Shown: positions 27,331 to 36,544 of the stretch, piece after piece | How the letters are laid out: every line of letters starts with the position of its first letter | How positions within the stretch are numbered: the stretch's first letter is position 1 | Assembly: GCA_023336205.1 (NCBI GenBank) | Contig: JALQCR010000006.1 | Location: 1 to 64,000 of the forward strand | Direction: 5' to 3' | From: Pseudanabaena sp. Salubria-1 | GTDB taxonomy: Bacteria > Cyanobacteriota > Cyanobacteriia > Pseudanabaenales > Pseudanabaenaceae | DNA length: 64,000 bases | Notes under the pieces: generated by a model | Database searches by the model: none | Told to the model about the DNA's origin: nothing | The model's input: only the letters and a program-made list of their open reading frames with translations | Translations under genes and position numbers: made by a program

Positions 27331-27897
27331 ATGTTAGACACGCTTACCCAGCTAATTACGCTAGAGCAGTTTCTGTTACAACCAGAAACTAAGCCTGCAA
27401 GTGAATTTGTCAACGGTATTATCACCCAAAAAACAATGCCTCAAGGTGAACATAGCTCGATCCAAGGTGAATTAACTAGTGCTGTCAATGGACTTTTAAA
27501 AAAAGCACGGATTGCATGGGCTTTTCCAGAGCTACGTTGTACTTTTGGCGATCGCTCAATCGTAGCGGATATTGCTGTTTTTACTTGGGAGCATATTCCT
27601 ACTAATCCAGATGGTACGATCTCGAATACGTTTAACCAGCCGCCAGACTGGGTGATCGAAATTTTGAGTCCTAATCAATCAGTTAATCGGGTGGTTGTGA
27701 ATATTTTGCATTGCCTCGATCATGGTTCACAAATGGGATGGTTAATTGATCCTGCTGAACGCTTAGTTATGATCTATCAGCCAAATCAACAACCGATCGT
27801 GATCTCTTTTCCTGATCAAATGCTCATCTTTCCTAGTTTTGCTAATGCCCTACAGCTTAGTCTTGGTCAGCTTTTTGATTGTCTGAAAGTGAATTAA
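27331..27897 (+). CDS. Uma2-family (DUF820) nuclease-like protein
   Basis: This 188-aa Uma2 protein has TLEQFLLQPETKPASEFVNG, PELRCTFGDRSIVADIAVF, PPDWVIEILSPNQSVNRVV and LGWLIDPAE-type (MGWLIDPAERLVMIY) motifs. They follow the restriction-endonuclease-like core with D, E..K-type positions. Nuclease activity in the family is presumed rather than shown. Its stop codon lies within the 9-bp target duplication of the MITE at 27902. Confidence 0.85.
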   Translation: MLDTLTQLITLEQFLLQPETKPASEFVNGIITQKTMPQGEHSSIQGELTSAVNGLLKKARIAWAFPELRCTFGDRSIVADIAVFTWEHIPTNPDGTISNTFNQPPDWVIEILSPNQSVNRVVVNILHCLDHGSQMGWLIDPAERLVMIYQPNQQPIVISFPDQMLIFPSFANALQLSLGQLFDCLKVN

Positions 27898-27901
27898 ATC
27901 G

Positions 27902-28032
27902 CCGCAATTCTCATTATAAAAATCGGTTTTTTGAAAGCCAGCCTAGGGCTGGCTTTCAAAAAACCGATTTTGGAGTTTCTAGCGTCAAAGGCGCTAGAAA
28001 CTCCAAAATCGGTTTCACAATAAGAATTGCTG
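27902..28032. mobile_element. CAGCAATTC-ended MITE, copy 1 (131 bp)
   Basis: The ends are CCGCAATTCTCATTA and, reversed, CAGCAATTCTTATTG, with 9-bp TSD ATTAAATCG at 27893-27901 and 28033-28041. Inside are hairpin 1 (AAATCGGTTTTTTGAAAGCC and complement), hairpin 2 (GGAGTTTCTAGCG and complement), then a third copy of the AAAATCGGTTT arm that could compete for pairing. No gene is inside. Confidence 0.9.
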
Positions 28033-28140
28033 ATTAAATCGATGCTTTTGTGAACTCCAATGCAAAGTGGGATAGAACATTCCATTTCTGATCATCATGC
28101 GCTAATAGTGTCAGATTAGTTGCTTCAAATTCAAAATTTA

Positions 28141-29164
28141 TTCGCTCATGTAGGTAAATAGGTGGAAGGAGGAAAAAGAAGACGACGCAGGAAGTCAAAA
28201 TCAATCCAACGTAGATTGTAAGCCCACTCGAACATGGCTACATACAGATACAAATACTTCTTGTGAATACCTCGAAAGGGACGCAGAAAATTGCGTAAAC
28301 CAACCCAAATGCCCTCCATAGTATTGCAATGAACCTCACAAAAACCATCTTGATCTTCATCGCGGGCATACTCGCGCTGAGAGTGACAAACGGTTTGACG
28401 CTCACGACTAGAAGCAGGTATGCGATTATAAGCATCGGATTCATCGGTATAGACTGTCGTGGTCGGTAAGGTCGTTACCTCTACCTGCGGTTGAATCGTG
28501 ATTTGTTGAGTATTGTCACAGACCTTCATGCGGATCTGACCACTGTTGCGCCCAACAGTACCGACAATGGGTGGACGGTCATTTGCCATGGTTCCCTTGC
28601 CTTTGCGTTGATTCCCGCGTTGTCTTGGTGGGTCTGCTATTGGATCTTTTTTTTTGCTCCCTTTTCTCCTGCATTCTGAAACATCTCGTCCATCTCGGCT
28701 TCAGCATCGGGCAGATTACCATTAATCAAATGGGCAAATCCTCGACGTTGGATGCGATGCCGCCAAGACAATAATGTCCCATAGTCGAGTCCTAGTTCCT
28801 CGGCTATGTGTTGGGTCGTTTGTCCTTGTAAGAATCCACGCAATATCAGCACGATCTGACCACAGGTGTAATGGCTTCCTGATAAGTCTGTTCCTGTAAA
28901 AATGTGAAACACTTTCCCACATTCCCGACACTTATATTTGACGATTGGTGTACGTTGGCGATCGTGTGGCGCTTGTCCTGCTGGTATTGCGTGTCCACTT
29001 GGACAATGCAAACCCTTTGGATGCAGGATCTTTAATAACCATTCATAGCACGCTTGTTCATCTAACAATTCGGTCAGGGGAAATTTGATCATGGCATCTC
29101 TATCGATTCATGAAAATGACTTCCTCCTATTTTGCCATTTCACCTACTTCCCCATATGAGCGAA
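28141..29164 (-). mobile_element. IS1595-like element
   Basis: The imperfect ends are TTCGCTCATGTAGGTAAATA and, on the other strand, TTCGCTCATATGGGGAAGTA. I find no clear TSD, so one flank may have been deleted. It is about 1024 bp with one transposase in two frames. Confidence 0.8.
28146..29092 (-). CDS. IS1595/ISXO2-like transposase, needs a -1 frameshift
   Basis: The N-terminal part (29092-28637) has LLKILHPKGLHCPSGH, a zinc-binding CRECGKVF and the HTH-like TTQHIAEELGLDYGTLLSWR. It ends with the first acidic residues, AEMDEMFQNAGEKG. The C-terminal part (TMANDRPPIVGTVGR through YTDESDAYNRI) is in the -1 frame. The junction is an A9 run, GCAAAAAAAAAGATC, where slipping one base joins the frames to a full-length enzyme. 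Whether slippage is programmed or the gene is broken cannot be told. Confidence 0.75.
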
Positions 29165-29173
29165 CATGATTAC

Positions 29174-29313
29174 TAGACCTGTTGCGATATAATAGTTGAA
29201 ATCGGTAAAAAGCTTGCCTAGAATACACTTTAGTGGAATTTTCCAAAAAAACTATTAAACATGTATTGCAAGAAGATTTCAAGACTTTTTGAGCTAATAT
29301 CCCAACAGGTCTA
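29174..29313. mobile_element. TA-flanked MITE (140 bp)
   Basis: The inverted ends AGACCTGTTGCGATATAATA and AGACCTGTTGGGATATTAGC lie between TA dinucleotides. It has no coding capacity. It ends 21 bp before the pseudokinase start and may carry its promoter. The TA target suits IS630/Tc1- or IS5-like mobilisation. Confidence 0.75.
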
Positions 29314-29334
29314 AATTTAGGAGTTGATGAAGTT

Positions 29335-30771
29335 ATGCCAACGCAATATTCAACTTATCGCACATTACTTGCCCCAGTATCGGGGCATGGACTTTCTGAA
29401 GCGGAAGCAAAGGATATCTTGCGGCAAATACTTCCTCATCTATGCGAGATGCATGATCGCCAACAATCACATGGATCCATCTCGTTAGATACAGTTGCCT
29501 ATGATTACAGTCGTATGGAGATTATACTGCTGAGTGCAAATGGAACCAATAATCCCATTTATCTAGCGCCAGAAGTATTGCAAACGAACCAAGCTACACC
29601 CACAGGTGATATTTATGCTCTTGCTGTTGTAATCATAGTTTTGCTAACAGGCTTTCCACCCAAAGCACTAAAAGCACAAAACGATACATGGAACTGGCAA
29701 CAGCTTTGCAATGTTAGCGATCAGTTTATGCAAATTCTAAATATTGCTCTCTTGGCTGAACCTGACTTGCGCTATGACAATGCAGGACAAATGTTGAAAT
29801 CTCTTCAGCCAATTATTAATCCTTCCGAAGCTACGATCACCTCTCTAACTAGCGATTACGGCACGTTATTATTGTCGCCTAACCTCCTTAAAATTCTGTC
29901 GCCAAGACCATCATCGCCAATTCCGTTATCTACTGAATCACCTTCTTCAGAACAAGTAAATTCAGAACAAGTAAATTCAGAATCAAATTATAGTCATAAA
30001 ACAAAAAAACATAAGATAAACTTTTCTAACACTCAAATTTACAGAAAAGCAAATATTTCTAAAAATCAACCCCAAGAAACTGCCAAATATATAACGCGAA
30101 AATTACTTACCATAATTTTAGGTGTTGGAGTTATTGTAAGTAGTGCATTTGGAGCATATTTTTATGCACGATCCAAATCTGCTGATATTGAGAAGAAAAA
30201 TTTAGAACTTGCCATTGCTGTAGATCAATTAAAAGATAAAGAGACCATACTTACTAATGAGATCGCACTTACTGACGAGGAGAGAAAAGCTGATGATGAC
30301 GTAGATAAATTAATCTCCTTAGCCAAAGACAAATATGAAAATGCAGGTGATTTGATAGAATCAAAAACGATGTTACAAGCGATCCCTCTTGACAGTCGTA
30401 TGCGCTCAAAAGCTGATCAACTCTTGGCTCAGTGGGAGAAAGATATTAAGAACAATAGTGCCCTTATCCAAAAAGCAGAGAAAGCAACAAAAGAAGAAAA
30501 ATGGCAAATAGCGATCGATACTGTCAAAGGTATTTCGCCAACTCCTTATTGGCAGTCGCGTGGCAAGGAAATTGTGGAAGAAGCGAAACAAAAACTAGCT
30601 AGCTCTACTGTTGTTGCGCCAACATCTCAATCTGTCGCATCTCCCTTGCCAAATGTGGATACTCCCCGCACTATGCCTACTGAAACATATACCCCTCCTG
30701 ATGAAACATATACTCCTCCCGCTGAAAAGCCATCTCCACCACTACCACCAGCACCACGCGTTGCTCAGTAG
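29335..30771 (+). CDS. Pseudokinase with TM segment and coiled coil
   Basis: This is a 478-aa protein. The C-lobe of a Ser/Thr kinase is recognisable (SHGSISLDTVAYDYS in place of HRDIKPSN; PIYLAPEVLQTN; GDIYALAVVIIVLLTG; NDTWNWQQLC). The N-lobe with the glycine loop and the ATP-binding Lys is absent, as are the catalytic Asp and the DFG Asp. It should therefore not phosphorylate. A linker, one membrane helix (residues about 260-282), a charged coiled-coil-like region and a P/T-rich tail follow. Its C-lobe resembles the active kinase at 36545 (shared NxTWxW motif). It lies 69 bp before the TPR gene at 30841, a likely partner. Confidence 0.75.
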   Translation: MPTQYSTYRTLLAPVSGHGLSEAEAKDILRQILPHLCEMHDRQQSHGSISLDTVAYDYSRMEIILLSANGTNNPIYLAPEVLQTNQATPTGDIYALAVVIIVLLTGFPPKALKAQNDTWNWQQLCNVSDQFMQILNIALLAEPDLRYDNAGQMLKSLQPIINPSEATITSLTSDYGTLLLSPNLLKILSPRPSSPIPLSTESPSSEQVNSEQVNSESNYSHKTKKHKINFSNTQIYRKANISKNQPQETAKYITRKLLTIILGVGVIVSSAFGAYFYARSKSADIEKKNLELAIAVDQLKDKETILTNEIALTDEERKADDDVDKLISLAKDKYENAGDLIESKTMLQAIPLDSRMRSKADQLLAQWEKDIKNNSALIQKAEKATKEEKWQIAIDTVKGISPTPYWQSRGKEIVEEAKQKLASSTVVAPTSQSVASPLPNVDTPRTMPTETYTPPDETYTPPAEKPSPPLPPAPRVAQ

Positions 30772-30840
30772 AATCCCTCTAAAACTAAAACTTCAAATCA
30801 CAATTTATCCCCAAATTTATCTGCTCAAACAATAAAAATC

Positions 30841-32256
30841 ATGACTTTTCACTCTCTAATTCTTCGGTCATTAACTTATTGCTTGATTTTATCAGGTTGC
30901 ACATTTGAATTTTTTTTTGGATTCACCACTCAACCAGCTCATAGTCAAACGCAGCCCTGTAATATTGGCTCAACGCCTAAGCATCCCGGAAATTACAAAC
31001 TACTTGGCAACATTTTTCTTAAGCAAAAACGCTTTAACGAAGCCCTCAATTGTTTTGAAATTGCTTTGCAAGATGAACGCGGACTCAAAGATCCAGAATT
31101 ATGGAACAATCACGGTTTAGCCTTGGTTGGACTCAAAAAATTTGAGCAGGCGATCGCGTCCTACGATAAAGCCTTGCAAATTAGTCCAGGTGCGATCTTT
31201 GTTGATCGCGTTGAGCCTCGTGCAAAAGCTGAAGACTACTATCTGTGGTGGTTTAATCGCGGCACAGCATTAGTTGATCTCAAGCGCTATGAAGAGGCGA
31301 TCGTATCTTTAGAGCAATCTATCAAGATTAATCCCAAATATGGTTTTGTCTGGTTTTTTAAAGGGCTAGCGTTATTCCGATTAGAACGCTATGAAGAAGC
31401 TAGAACCGCTTACCGCCGCGCTGTTTTACTCTCTCCCAATACTCCCTACATCACGTCTAAAGATTTAATCAGCCTTCAAGACTATTTAGTCTACTACGCG
31501 CAAGCTGAGGCAAAATCAAGACTAGGCAGCTATCAGGACACGATTCAGGCTTTTGAACGTGGTCAAAAAATTCGTCGTAGCAACCCTCATATAAACCTTA
31601 TTGAAGACAAGAGTAGTGAAAATTTCTATGAGGCTTTTATTGATGGCATTCGATTGCTCGATCAAGGCAAAAACAAAAAAGCGTTAATTGCTTTTGAGCA
31701 GTTGATTGCTCAAAAGCCTGATTATACAAATGCTTGGTTTGGGAAGGCTGATGCATTAACGGCTTTGCAACTTTATCCAGAGGCAATATTAGCCTATGAG
31801 CGGGTTATTTCTATTGAGCCTGATGACTATGCCTCTTGGTATAAGAAGGGAAATGTGCTTAGGAAAGTAAACCGTAAGGAAGAAGCGTTACAAGCATACC
31901 AAACGGCTATAGATTTATCAGGTGGATTCTCTGAAGTATGGCACAATCGGGGCGTGATTTTATACGACCTAAATAAAGATGCGGAAGCGATCAGTGCTTA
32001 TTCTCTCTCTCTAAAAGCAAACAATTTGTGGGGAGGCATTGCAAGAATTGATACTCAATATGCTTTAGCTGCGACCTTATACCGTGCAAAACGTTATAGT
32101 GAATCTCTCTATGCTGTTGAGAAAGTACTGAAAGAACAGCCAACATATCAAGAAGCATTGGAACTACGTAAGCTGATCAAAAAAATCATGGGTTGCGATA
32201 GTACTAAAACACCATCTCAATGTAGCGTCGAACCTACGCCCCTAGTCAATAATTAG
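30841..32256 (+). CDS. Exported TPR protein
   Basis: This 471-aa protein begins with a signal-like segment (LILRSLTYCLILSGC), with a possible lipobox LSGC near residue 21. It carries about nine TPRs across residues 50-440 (PELWNNHGLALVGLKKFEQA, WFNRGTALVDLKRYEEAIVS, WYKKGNVLRKVNRKEEALQA). TPRs bind partner proteins, and no catalytic domain is seen. The gene follows the pseudokinase by 69 bp in the same direction, so the two may be a functional pair. The 3' end runs directly into a hairpin repeat. Confidence 0.8.
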   Translation: MTFHSLILRSLTYCLILSGCTFEFFFGFTTQPAHSQTQPCNIGSTPKHPGNYKLLGNIFLKQKRFNEALNCFEIALQDERGLKDPELWNNHGLALVGLKKFEQAIASYDKALQISPGAIFVDRVEPRAKAEDYYLWWFNRGTALVDLKRYEEAIVSLEQSIKINPKYGFVWFFKGLALFRLERYEEARTAYRRAVLLSPNTPYITSKDLISLQDYLVYYAQAEAKSRLGSYQDTIQAFERGQKIRRSNPHINLIEDKSSENFYEAFIDGIRLLDQGKNKKALIAFEQLIAQKPDYTNAWFGKADALTALQLYPEAILAYERVISIEPDDYASWYKKGNVLRKVNRKEEALQAYQTAIDLSGGFSEVWHNRGVILYDLNKDAEAISAYSLSLKANNLWGGIARIDTQYALAATLYRAKRYSESLYAVEKVLKEQPTYQEALELRKLIKKIMGCDSTKTPSQCSVEPTPLVNN

Positions 32257-32380
32257 TGATGCACAGCAAAGCCGTACATCACTAATTATCGACGTTAAAA
32301 GAAATAGAGTTGCTGCGCTTTGCACAGCAACTCTATTTCTTTTAAAACTGATTTTAGTTTTTTGAAAGCCAGCCTTATGT
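32253..32380. repeat. Two gene-end hairpins and a truncated MITE
   Basis: There are hairpins TAATTAGTGATG..CATCACTAATTA (32253-32290) and AAAAGAAATAGAGTTGCTG plus complement (32296-32345). Then comes a half-copy of the 27902-type MITE (ACTGATTTTAGTTTTTTG, AAAGCCAGCC), cut off where the next IS begins. Confidence 0.65.
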
Positions 32381-32385
32381 GGGTT

Positions 32386-33915
32386 CTCAACTTTAGTTTG
32401 GACTAATGGGCAGGTATGAGAGAGGAACCAAAAGACACGAGAAAATTGAGCAGGAGCTTGCAATAGCAAAATCCAGCTCAAAATTGAGAAGAGAAGCAGA
32501 ACCTAAATGGCAATTGGATGGGTTGGCGCAGGAGTCTTTTCAGTTTTCTTTCTTTTTGAGGCGTGTTTTTTAACAGTCGGATAGCGAATACGAGGAGGAA
32601 GGCGATCGCCTAAGGAGCGTCCGGGCGATTTACCGCGTAGTTTAGGAGGGATTGCAGGAGTACCAATCGCGGCAATAATTACCGCAAATGATTGAGCGAC
32701 ACGACCAGGAGCAAGATTATCCTGAGGAGACTGCCAAGGTAAAGGAGCATCAACACAATCGAGACGAGCGAACCAAAGTTGCCAAGTCATTAAAGGCATC
32801 AAAGCACTCCAACGCTCAGCCGCCTGAGTAGAGGTAATCTGGGGCAGAGTCCAATGTAACCGTTGCTTGGCAAAACGATACCAATGCTCTATGGCAAAGC
32901 GACGCAAGTATTTTAACCAAAGAGTTTCCAAAGCAGGCATAGTTTTACCCAACCAAGCCAACCACATGGGCTGAAACTTACGGTTGCGCCCCAAGGGTTC
33001 AATCACCTCAATTCTAAAAATCTGCATCGGTCTTTCTGGAGAAGTACGGAAATGAAAGTCACGCCAATAAGTTACCCGTACCCGACCTATTTTTGGGTCT
33101 GTAATTTCTATAGTGGTGGCTGCCCCAGCCCAAGTTTCTGGGGCATTCAGTTTGAATTTATGCCCATGTTTACAAGGTGCACCACGACCGCTATAGGCAG
33201 ACGGAACTCCCCAAACACAGCGATTAGATGCCAAACGTAGTAATAAATCCGCCTCAATATTCGCTGTTGCTTTCACAAAACTTGCATTCCCATATCCTCG
33301 GTCATAGACAGCTAGGGGGCGTACGCTTAACTGCTTTGTGACTTGTTTGAGTTGGAAGGCAGCTTTACTCACAGGAGTCTCGAAACTGGTGATCCGCTCA
33401 TGTTTTATCGGTAGCGCCCAACTCCCACTTGCTTCGGGAATCCACGCCAACGTGCTGTAGCTTTGTCCTACGCCGATACTTTCGTCTTTGCCATGATGGA
33501 ATCCTCTTTCCTTCAGCGTTTCCGCATCTGGTCGCAACCACACGCTATTATCTCCAGCCAGACAAGGTTGCTCTTCGGTTGGGATCTCTTGCACCATTAG
33601 TTTCATCAACTTTCCTCTTGCTGGTCGGCTATCGCGCAGTCCCTCATAAATACTTGACCATTTTCGCCGAAATAATGGATTCATTGACAGACTCACATAC
33701 GAGCTAATGCTCGGACTTGTCAGGACGGCATCCATTAATTCAAATACTGCATCTTTTCCTGTTCCTAGGTATTCATATATCGACTTGCGAAATTCTTGTA
33801 ATTTTTGGAAAATCATAGTAGTCAATGTCAATTTGGTTTATTGATCATTGCTCTTTTGGCAGTTTGTGACATTCACTTCCTGCCTTTCTTTTCTTCTTTT
33901 TAGTCTAAAGTCCAG
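32386..33915 (-). mobile_element. IS with 437-aa transposase, no TSD
   Basis: The inferred ends CTCAACTTTAG and (reversed) CTGGACTTTAG are weak. The flanks are unrelated: a truncated MITE on one side and a GDSL-hydrolase fragment on the other. No direct repeat is seen, suggesting that a deletion started from this element. Confidence 0.6.
32503..33816 (-). CDS. DDE transposase (IS701/IS4-like)
   Basis: This 437-aa transposase has a D in CLAGDNSVWLRPDAETLKER, a second D in PLAVYDRGYGNASF, and a C-terminal E within FAIEHWYRFAKQRLHWTLPQ. The N-terminal helical region and basic tail (KKHASKRKKTEKTP) are typical. The ATG at 33816 is preferred to a TTG 15 bases upstream. The frame is intact. The family assignment is approximate. 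Confidence 0.75.
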   Translation of the reverse strand: MIFQKLQEFRKSIYEYLGTGKDAVFELMDAVLTSPSISSYVSLSMNPLFRRKWSSIYEGLRDSRPARGKLMKLMVQEIPTEEQPCLAGDNSVWLRPDAETLKERGFHHGKDESIGVGQSYSTLAWIPEASGSWALPIKHERITSFETPVSKAAFQLKQVTKQLSVRPLAVYDRGYGNASFVKATANIEADLLLRLASNRCVWGVPSAYSGRGAPCKHGHKFKLNAPETWAGAATTIEITDPKIGRVRVTYWRDFHFRTSPERPMQIFRIEVIEPLGRNRKFQPMWLAWLGKTMPALETLWLKYLRRFAIEHWYRFAKQRLHWTLPQITSTQAAERWSALMPLMTWQLWFARLDCVDAPLPWQSPQDNLAPGRVAQSFAVIIAAIGTPAIPPKLRGKSPGRSLGDRLPPRIRYPTVKKHASKRKKTEKTPAPTHPIAI

Positions 33916-34078
33916 GTACTTAGATATCTTCGATATATGGCAAGAACGGGGGCTAACATGGATGCGCGATCGCATAAGTCAGGATGGTTTGCACCCAAAT
34001 ACTAATGGTTATCTTGCCCTGTTTGAGAATATTCGCAATTGGCAGCCACTAACGCATTTGGAACATGTATCCATATGA
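33916..34078 (+). pseudogene. C-terminal fragment of an SGNH/GDSL hydrolase
   Basis: The reading YLDIFDIWQERGLTWMRDRI then QDGLHPNTNGYLALF contains the block V motif DGLHPNTNGY, whose Asp and His complete the GDSL catalytic triad. The N-terminal Ser block is missing; the sequence begins at the edge of an IS. It is a leftover of a deleted gene. Confidence 0.75.
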
Positions 34079-34106
34079 TGTTGCACAGGCTTCGCTCTGA
34101 CAATAT

Positions 34107-36482
34107 CTAGACTTTCTGAATTGGCGCAAGTTTGGGATCGATGATTTTTTTGCCTTGCCCTGCGAAAGCAACAGCTAAATACATCTTGTCACCAGTGCCT
34201 AGCAAATTAGCAACTTGACCTTCGCCAAACTTCTCATGCATCACGCGATCGCCTACTTGCCAATCAATACGGGGCTTAGGCTTAACAGCATTTACCTTGA
34301 CGGGAGGCACAGACCTGAGCGAACCTTTAACACTAGTGGCTTCAGCCCGTTGACTTGCCTTGCTGATAAACTTATCGATACCATGTCCTGTGAGATATTC
34401 TTTGGGAAGTTCTGCAAGGAATTGAGAGGGAATAGCATATTCGCGATTGCCATAGAGACGACGGGCTTGTGCATGACTGAGAAACAACTTCTCTTGGGCG
34501 CGAGTGATGCCCACATACATGAGACGACGCTCTTCTTCCAAAGCCATCGGATCGTTAATGGAACGGAAGCTAGGAAATAAGCCTTGCTCTAGACCAACGA
34601 GGAAGACCACGGGAAATTCTAAACCTTTAGCTGCATGGAGCGTCATCAAGGTGACCTTATCAGCATTCTCGCTGCTGTCATCAAGGCTAGATGCTAAAGC
34701 CGCATTAGCTAAGAAAGCATCAAGGGAAGCATCTTCATTCTCTTCCGCAAACTGTAGTGCTGCGTTATATAGTTCTTGTAAGTTAGCAATACGATCGTTG
34801 GCTTCATCATTACTTTGAGCTTTTAGTTCATCGACATAGCCCGATTCGGCGAGAATACCCTGAATGATATCTGCCGCAGGAGTGGTTGCAACTTTAGCTT
34901 GCCATTTTTGCATCAGTTCCACAAAAGAGAGAACTCCCCTCGCCGATCGCCCTGCTAGAGTTTTAACCGTAGTTTCATCACTGATGATGTCCCAGATAGG
35001 GACGCTGAGTTCTTGGGCAGCTTGTTGGAGCTTGTCGAGAGTTGCCTTGCCAATGCTGCGTTTAGGAACATTGATGATTCGCATCAAGCCAAGGGTGTCA
35101 GAGGGATTGGATAACAGGCGCAAATAGGAAAGAACATCTTTAATTTCTTTGCGATCGTAAAAGCGTAAACCACCCACGACTTTGTACGGAATATTCCATC
35201 GCACTAGCATTTCTTCAAAAGGACGGGATTGGGCATTAGTCCGATAGAGAATCGCAAAATGTCCAAGATTGGCGCTAGGTGTTTTGGTCTTAACGCGGCG
35301 AATTTGCTCGATCACAAACTGGGCTTCGTCAACTTCGTCATCGGCACGGAATAACTCGATCAAGTCTCCGTCGGGTCTGGTGGCTTTCAGGACTTTATCG
35401 ATACGCTGCGTGTTATGGTCAATCAGTTGATTGGCTATTTCGAGAATATTAGCAACGGAACGGTAGTTCTCTTCTAGCTTGATCATTGTGTCTGTATGGG
35501 CATCGGGCAAGCGATCGCCAAAAGCATCTTGAAATTCCATCAAGATCGTAAAGTCAGCAGAGCGGAAACTATAAATTGATTGGTCAGCATCACCGACGAC
35601 AAAAATGGAACGATTTTCCCAAGTCGGCTTTTTGTCATTAGTGGAGAGTAACTGAATCAAATCGTATTGAGTGCGGTTTGTGTCTTGATACTCATCAACA
35701 AGAATATGCTTAAAGCGATTGTGCCAGTAGTTAAGAACTTCAGGATTTTGCTTGAATAGGCGCACTGGCAAAAAGATTAAATCATCAAAGTCGAGAGCAT
35801 TATTGGTGGCTAGCTGATTTTGGTAAAGACTATAGACCTGTGCGATCGCACGCTTACGGAAAGACGAATCATCACTCTGAGCCTCATATTCTTCGGGAGT
35901 CCAGCCTTTATTTTTGGCATTGCCGATCGCAAAACGTACGGATTTTGGCTCAAATTTCTTTTCATCAAGGTTTAGCTGATTGATGACAATATCTTTAACT
36001 AACGATTGCGCGTCAGAATCATCAAAAATCGAGAAGTTTTTTGCCCAACTGCGACCGTTGCTATCTTTATATTTATCAATATCAAGGCGCAAAATTCGAC
36101 AGCACATGCTATGGAAAGTTCCCATCCATAGTCCATCTTGGGCATAACTATTGATATATTGCTTATAAACTTTTTTACGAAGTTTGTCCTGTTCCCAGTC
36201 AGGGATTTCGCTTAAAGTTTTGCCTAATTCCCTTTGAACTACCTCTTGAGTTAACAAGGATTGAATTCGTTCATTCATTTCCTTACCAGCTTTATTTGTA
36301 AAGGTCACAGCTAGGATTTGCTCAGGTGCAACACCGTGATTGAGCATTAAGTTGGCAATACGATAGGTCAACGTCCTTGTTTTTCCTGAGCCTGCCCCTG
36401 CGACCACAAGCATTGGACCATGCAAATGGCTTGCGGCTTTTTGTTGAGCAGGGTTGAGATGAAGCAAAAAATTGGAACTCAT
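34107..36482 (-). CDS. pcrA: UvrD/PcrA-type DNA helicase
   Basis: This 791-aa superfamily 1 helicase has motif I VVAGAGSGKTRTLTYRI (near 30), motif Ia AVTFTNKAGKEM, motif II VDEYQDTNRTQ, motif III VGDADQSIYSFR, motif IV-type ENYRS and motif V/VI LMTLHAAKGLEF with YVGITRAQEKL. The C-terminal Tudor-like domain (WQVGDRVMHEKFGEGQVANL) is typical of PcrA. It unwinds DNA 3' to 5' in nucleotide excision and replication restart. The start MSSNFLLHLNPAQQKA fits the family. It is divergent from the kinase at 36545. Confidence 0.95.
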   Translation of the reverse strand: MSSNFLLHLNPAQQKAASHLHGPMLVVAGAGSGKTRTLTYRIANLMLNHGVAPEQILAVTFTNKAGKEMNERIQSLLTQEVVQRELGKTLSEIPDWEQDKLRKKVYKQYINSYAQDGLWMGTFHSMCCRILRLDIDKYKDSNGRSWAKNFSIFDDSDAQSLVKDIVINQLNLDEKKFEPKSVRFAIGNAKNKGWTPEEYEAQSDDSSFRKRAIAQVYSLYQNQLATNNALDFDDLIFLPVRLFKQNPEVLNYWHNRFKHILVDEYQDTNRTQYDLIQLLSTNDKKPTWENRSIFVVGDADQSIYSFRSADFTILMEFQDAFGDRLPDAHTDTMIKLEENYRSVANILEIANQLIDHNTQRIDKVLKATRPDGDLIELFRADDEVDEAQFVIEQIRRVKTKTPSANLGHFAILYRTNAQSRPFEEMLVRWNIPYKVVGGLRFYDRKEIKDVLSYLRLLSNPSDTLGLMRIINVPKRSIGKATLDKLQQAAQELSVPIWDIISDETTVKTLAGRSARGVLSFVELMQKWQAKVATTPAADIIQGILAESGYVDELKAQSNDEANDRIANLQELYNAALQFAEENEDASLDAFLANAALASSLDDSSENADKVTLMTLHAAKGLEFPVVFLVGLEQGLFPSFRSINDPMALEEERRLMYVGITRAQEKLFLSHAQARRLYGNREYAIPSQFLAELPKEYLTGHGIDKFISKASQRAEATSVKGSLRSVPPVKVNAVKPKPRIDWQVGDRVMHEKFGEGQVANLLGTGDKMYLAVAFAGQGKKIIDPKLAPIQKV

Positions 36483-36544
36483 GGGCGCAGGAGGGAGAAA
36501 CTTAGGTAGACTCTAATACAGTATGCCAAAAATACAGTACTAAC

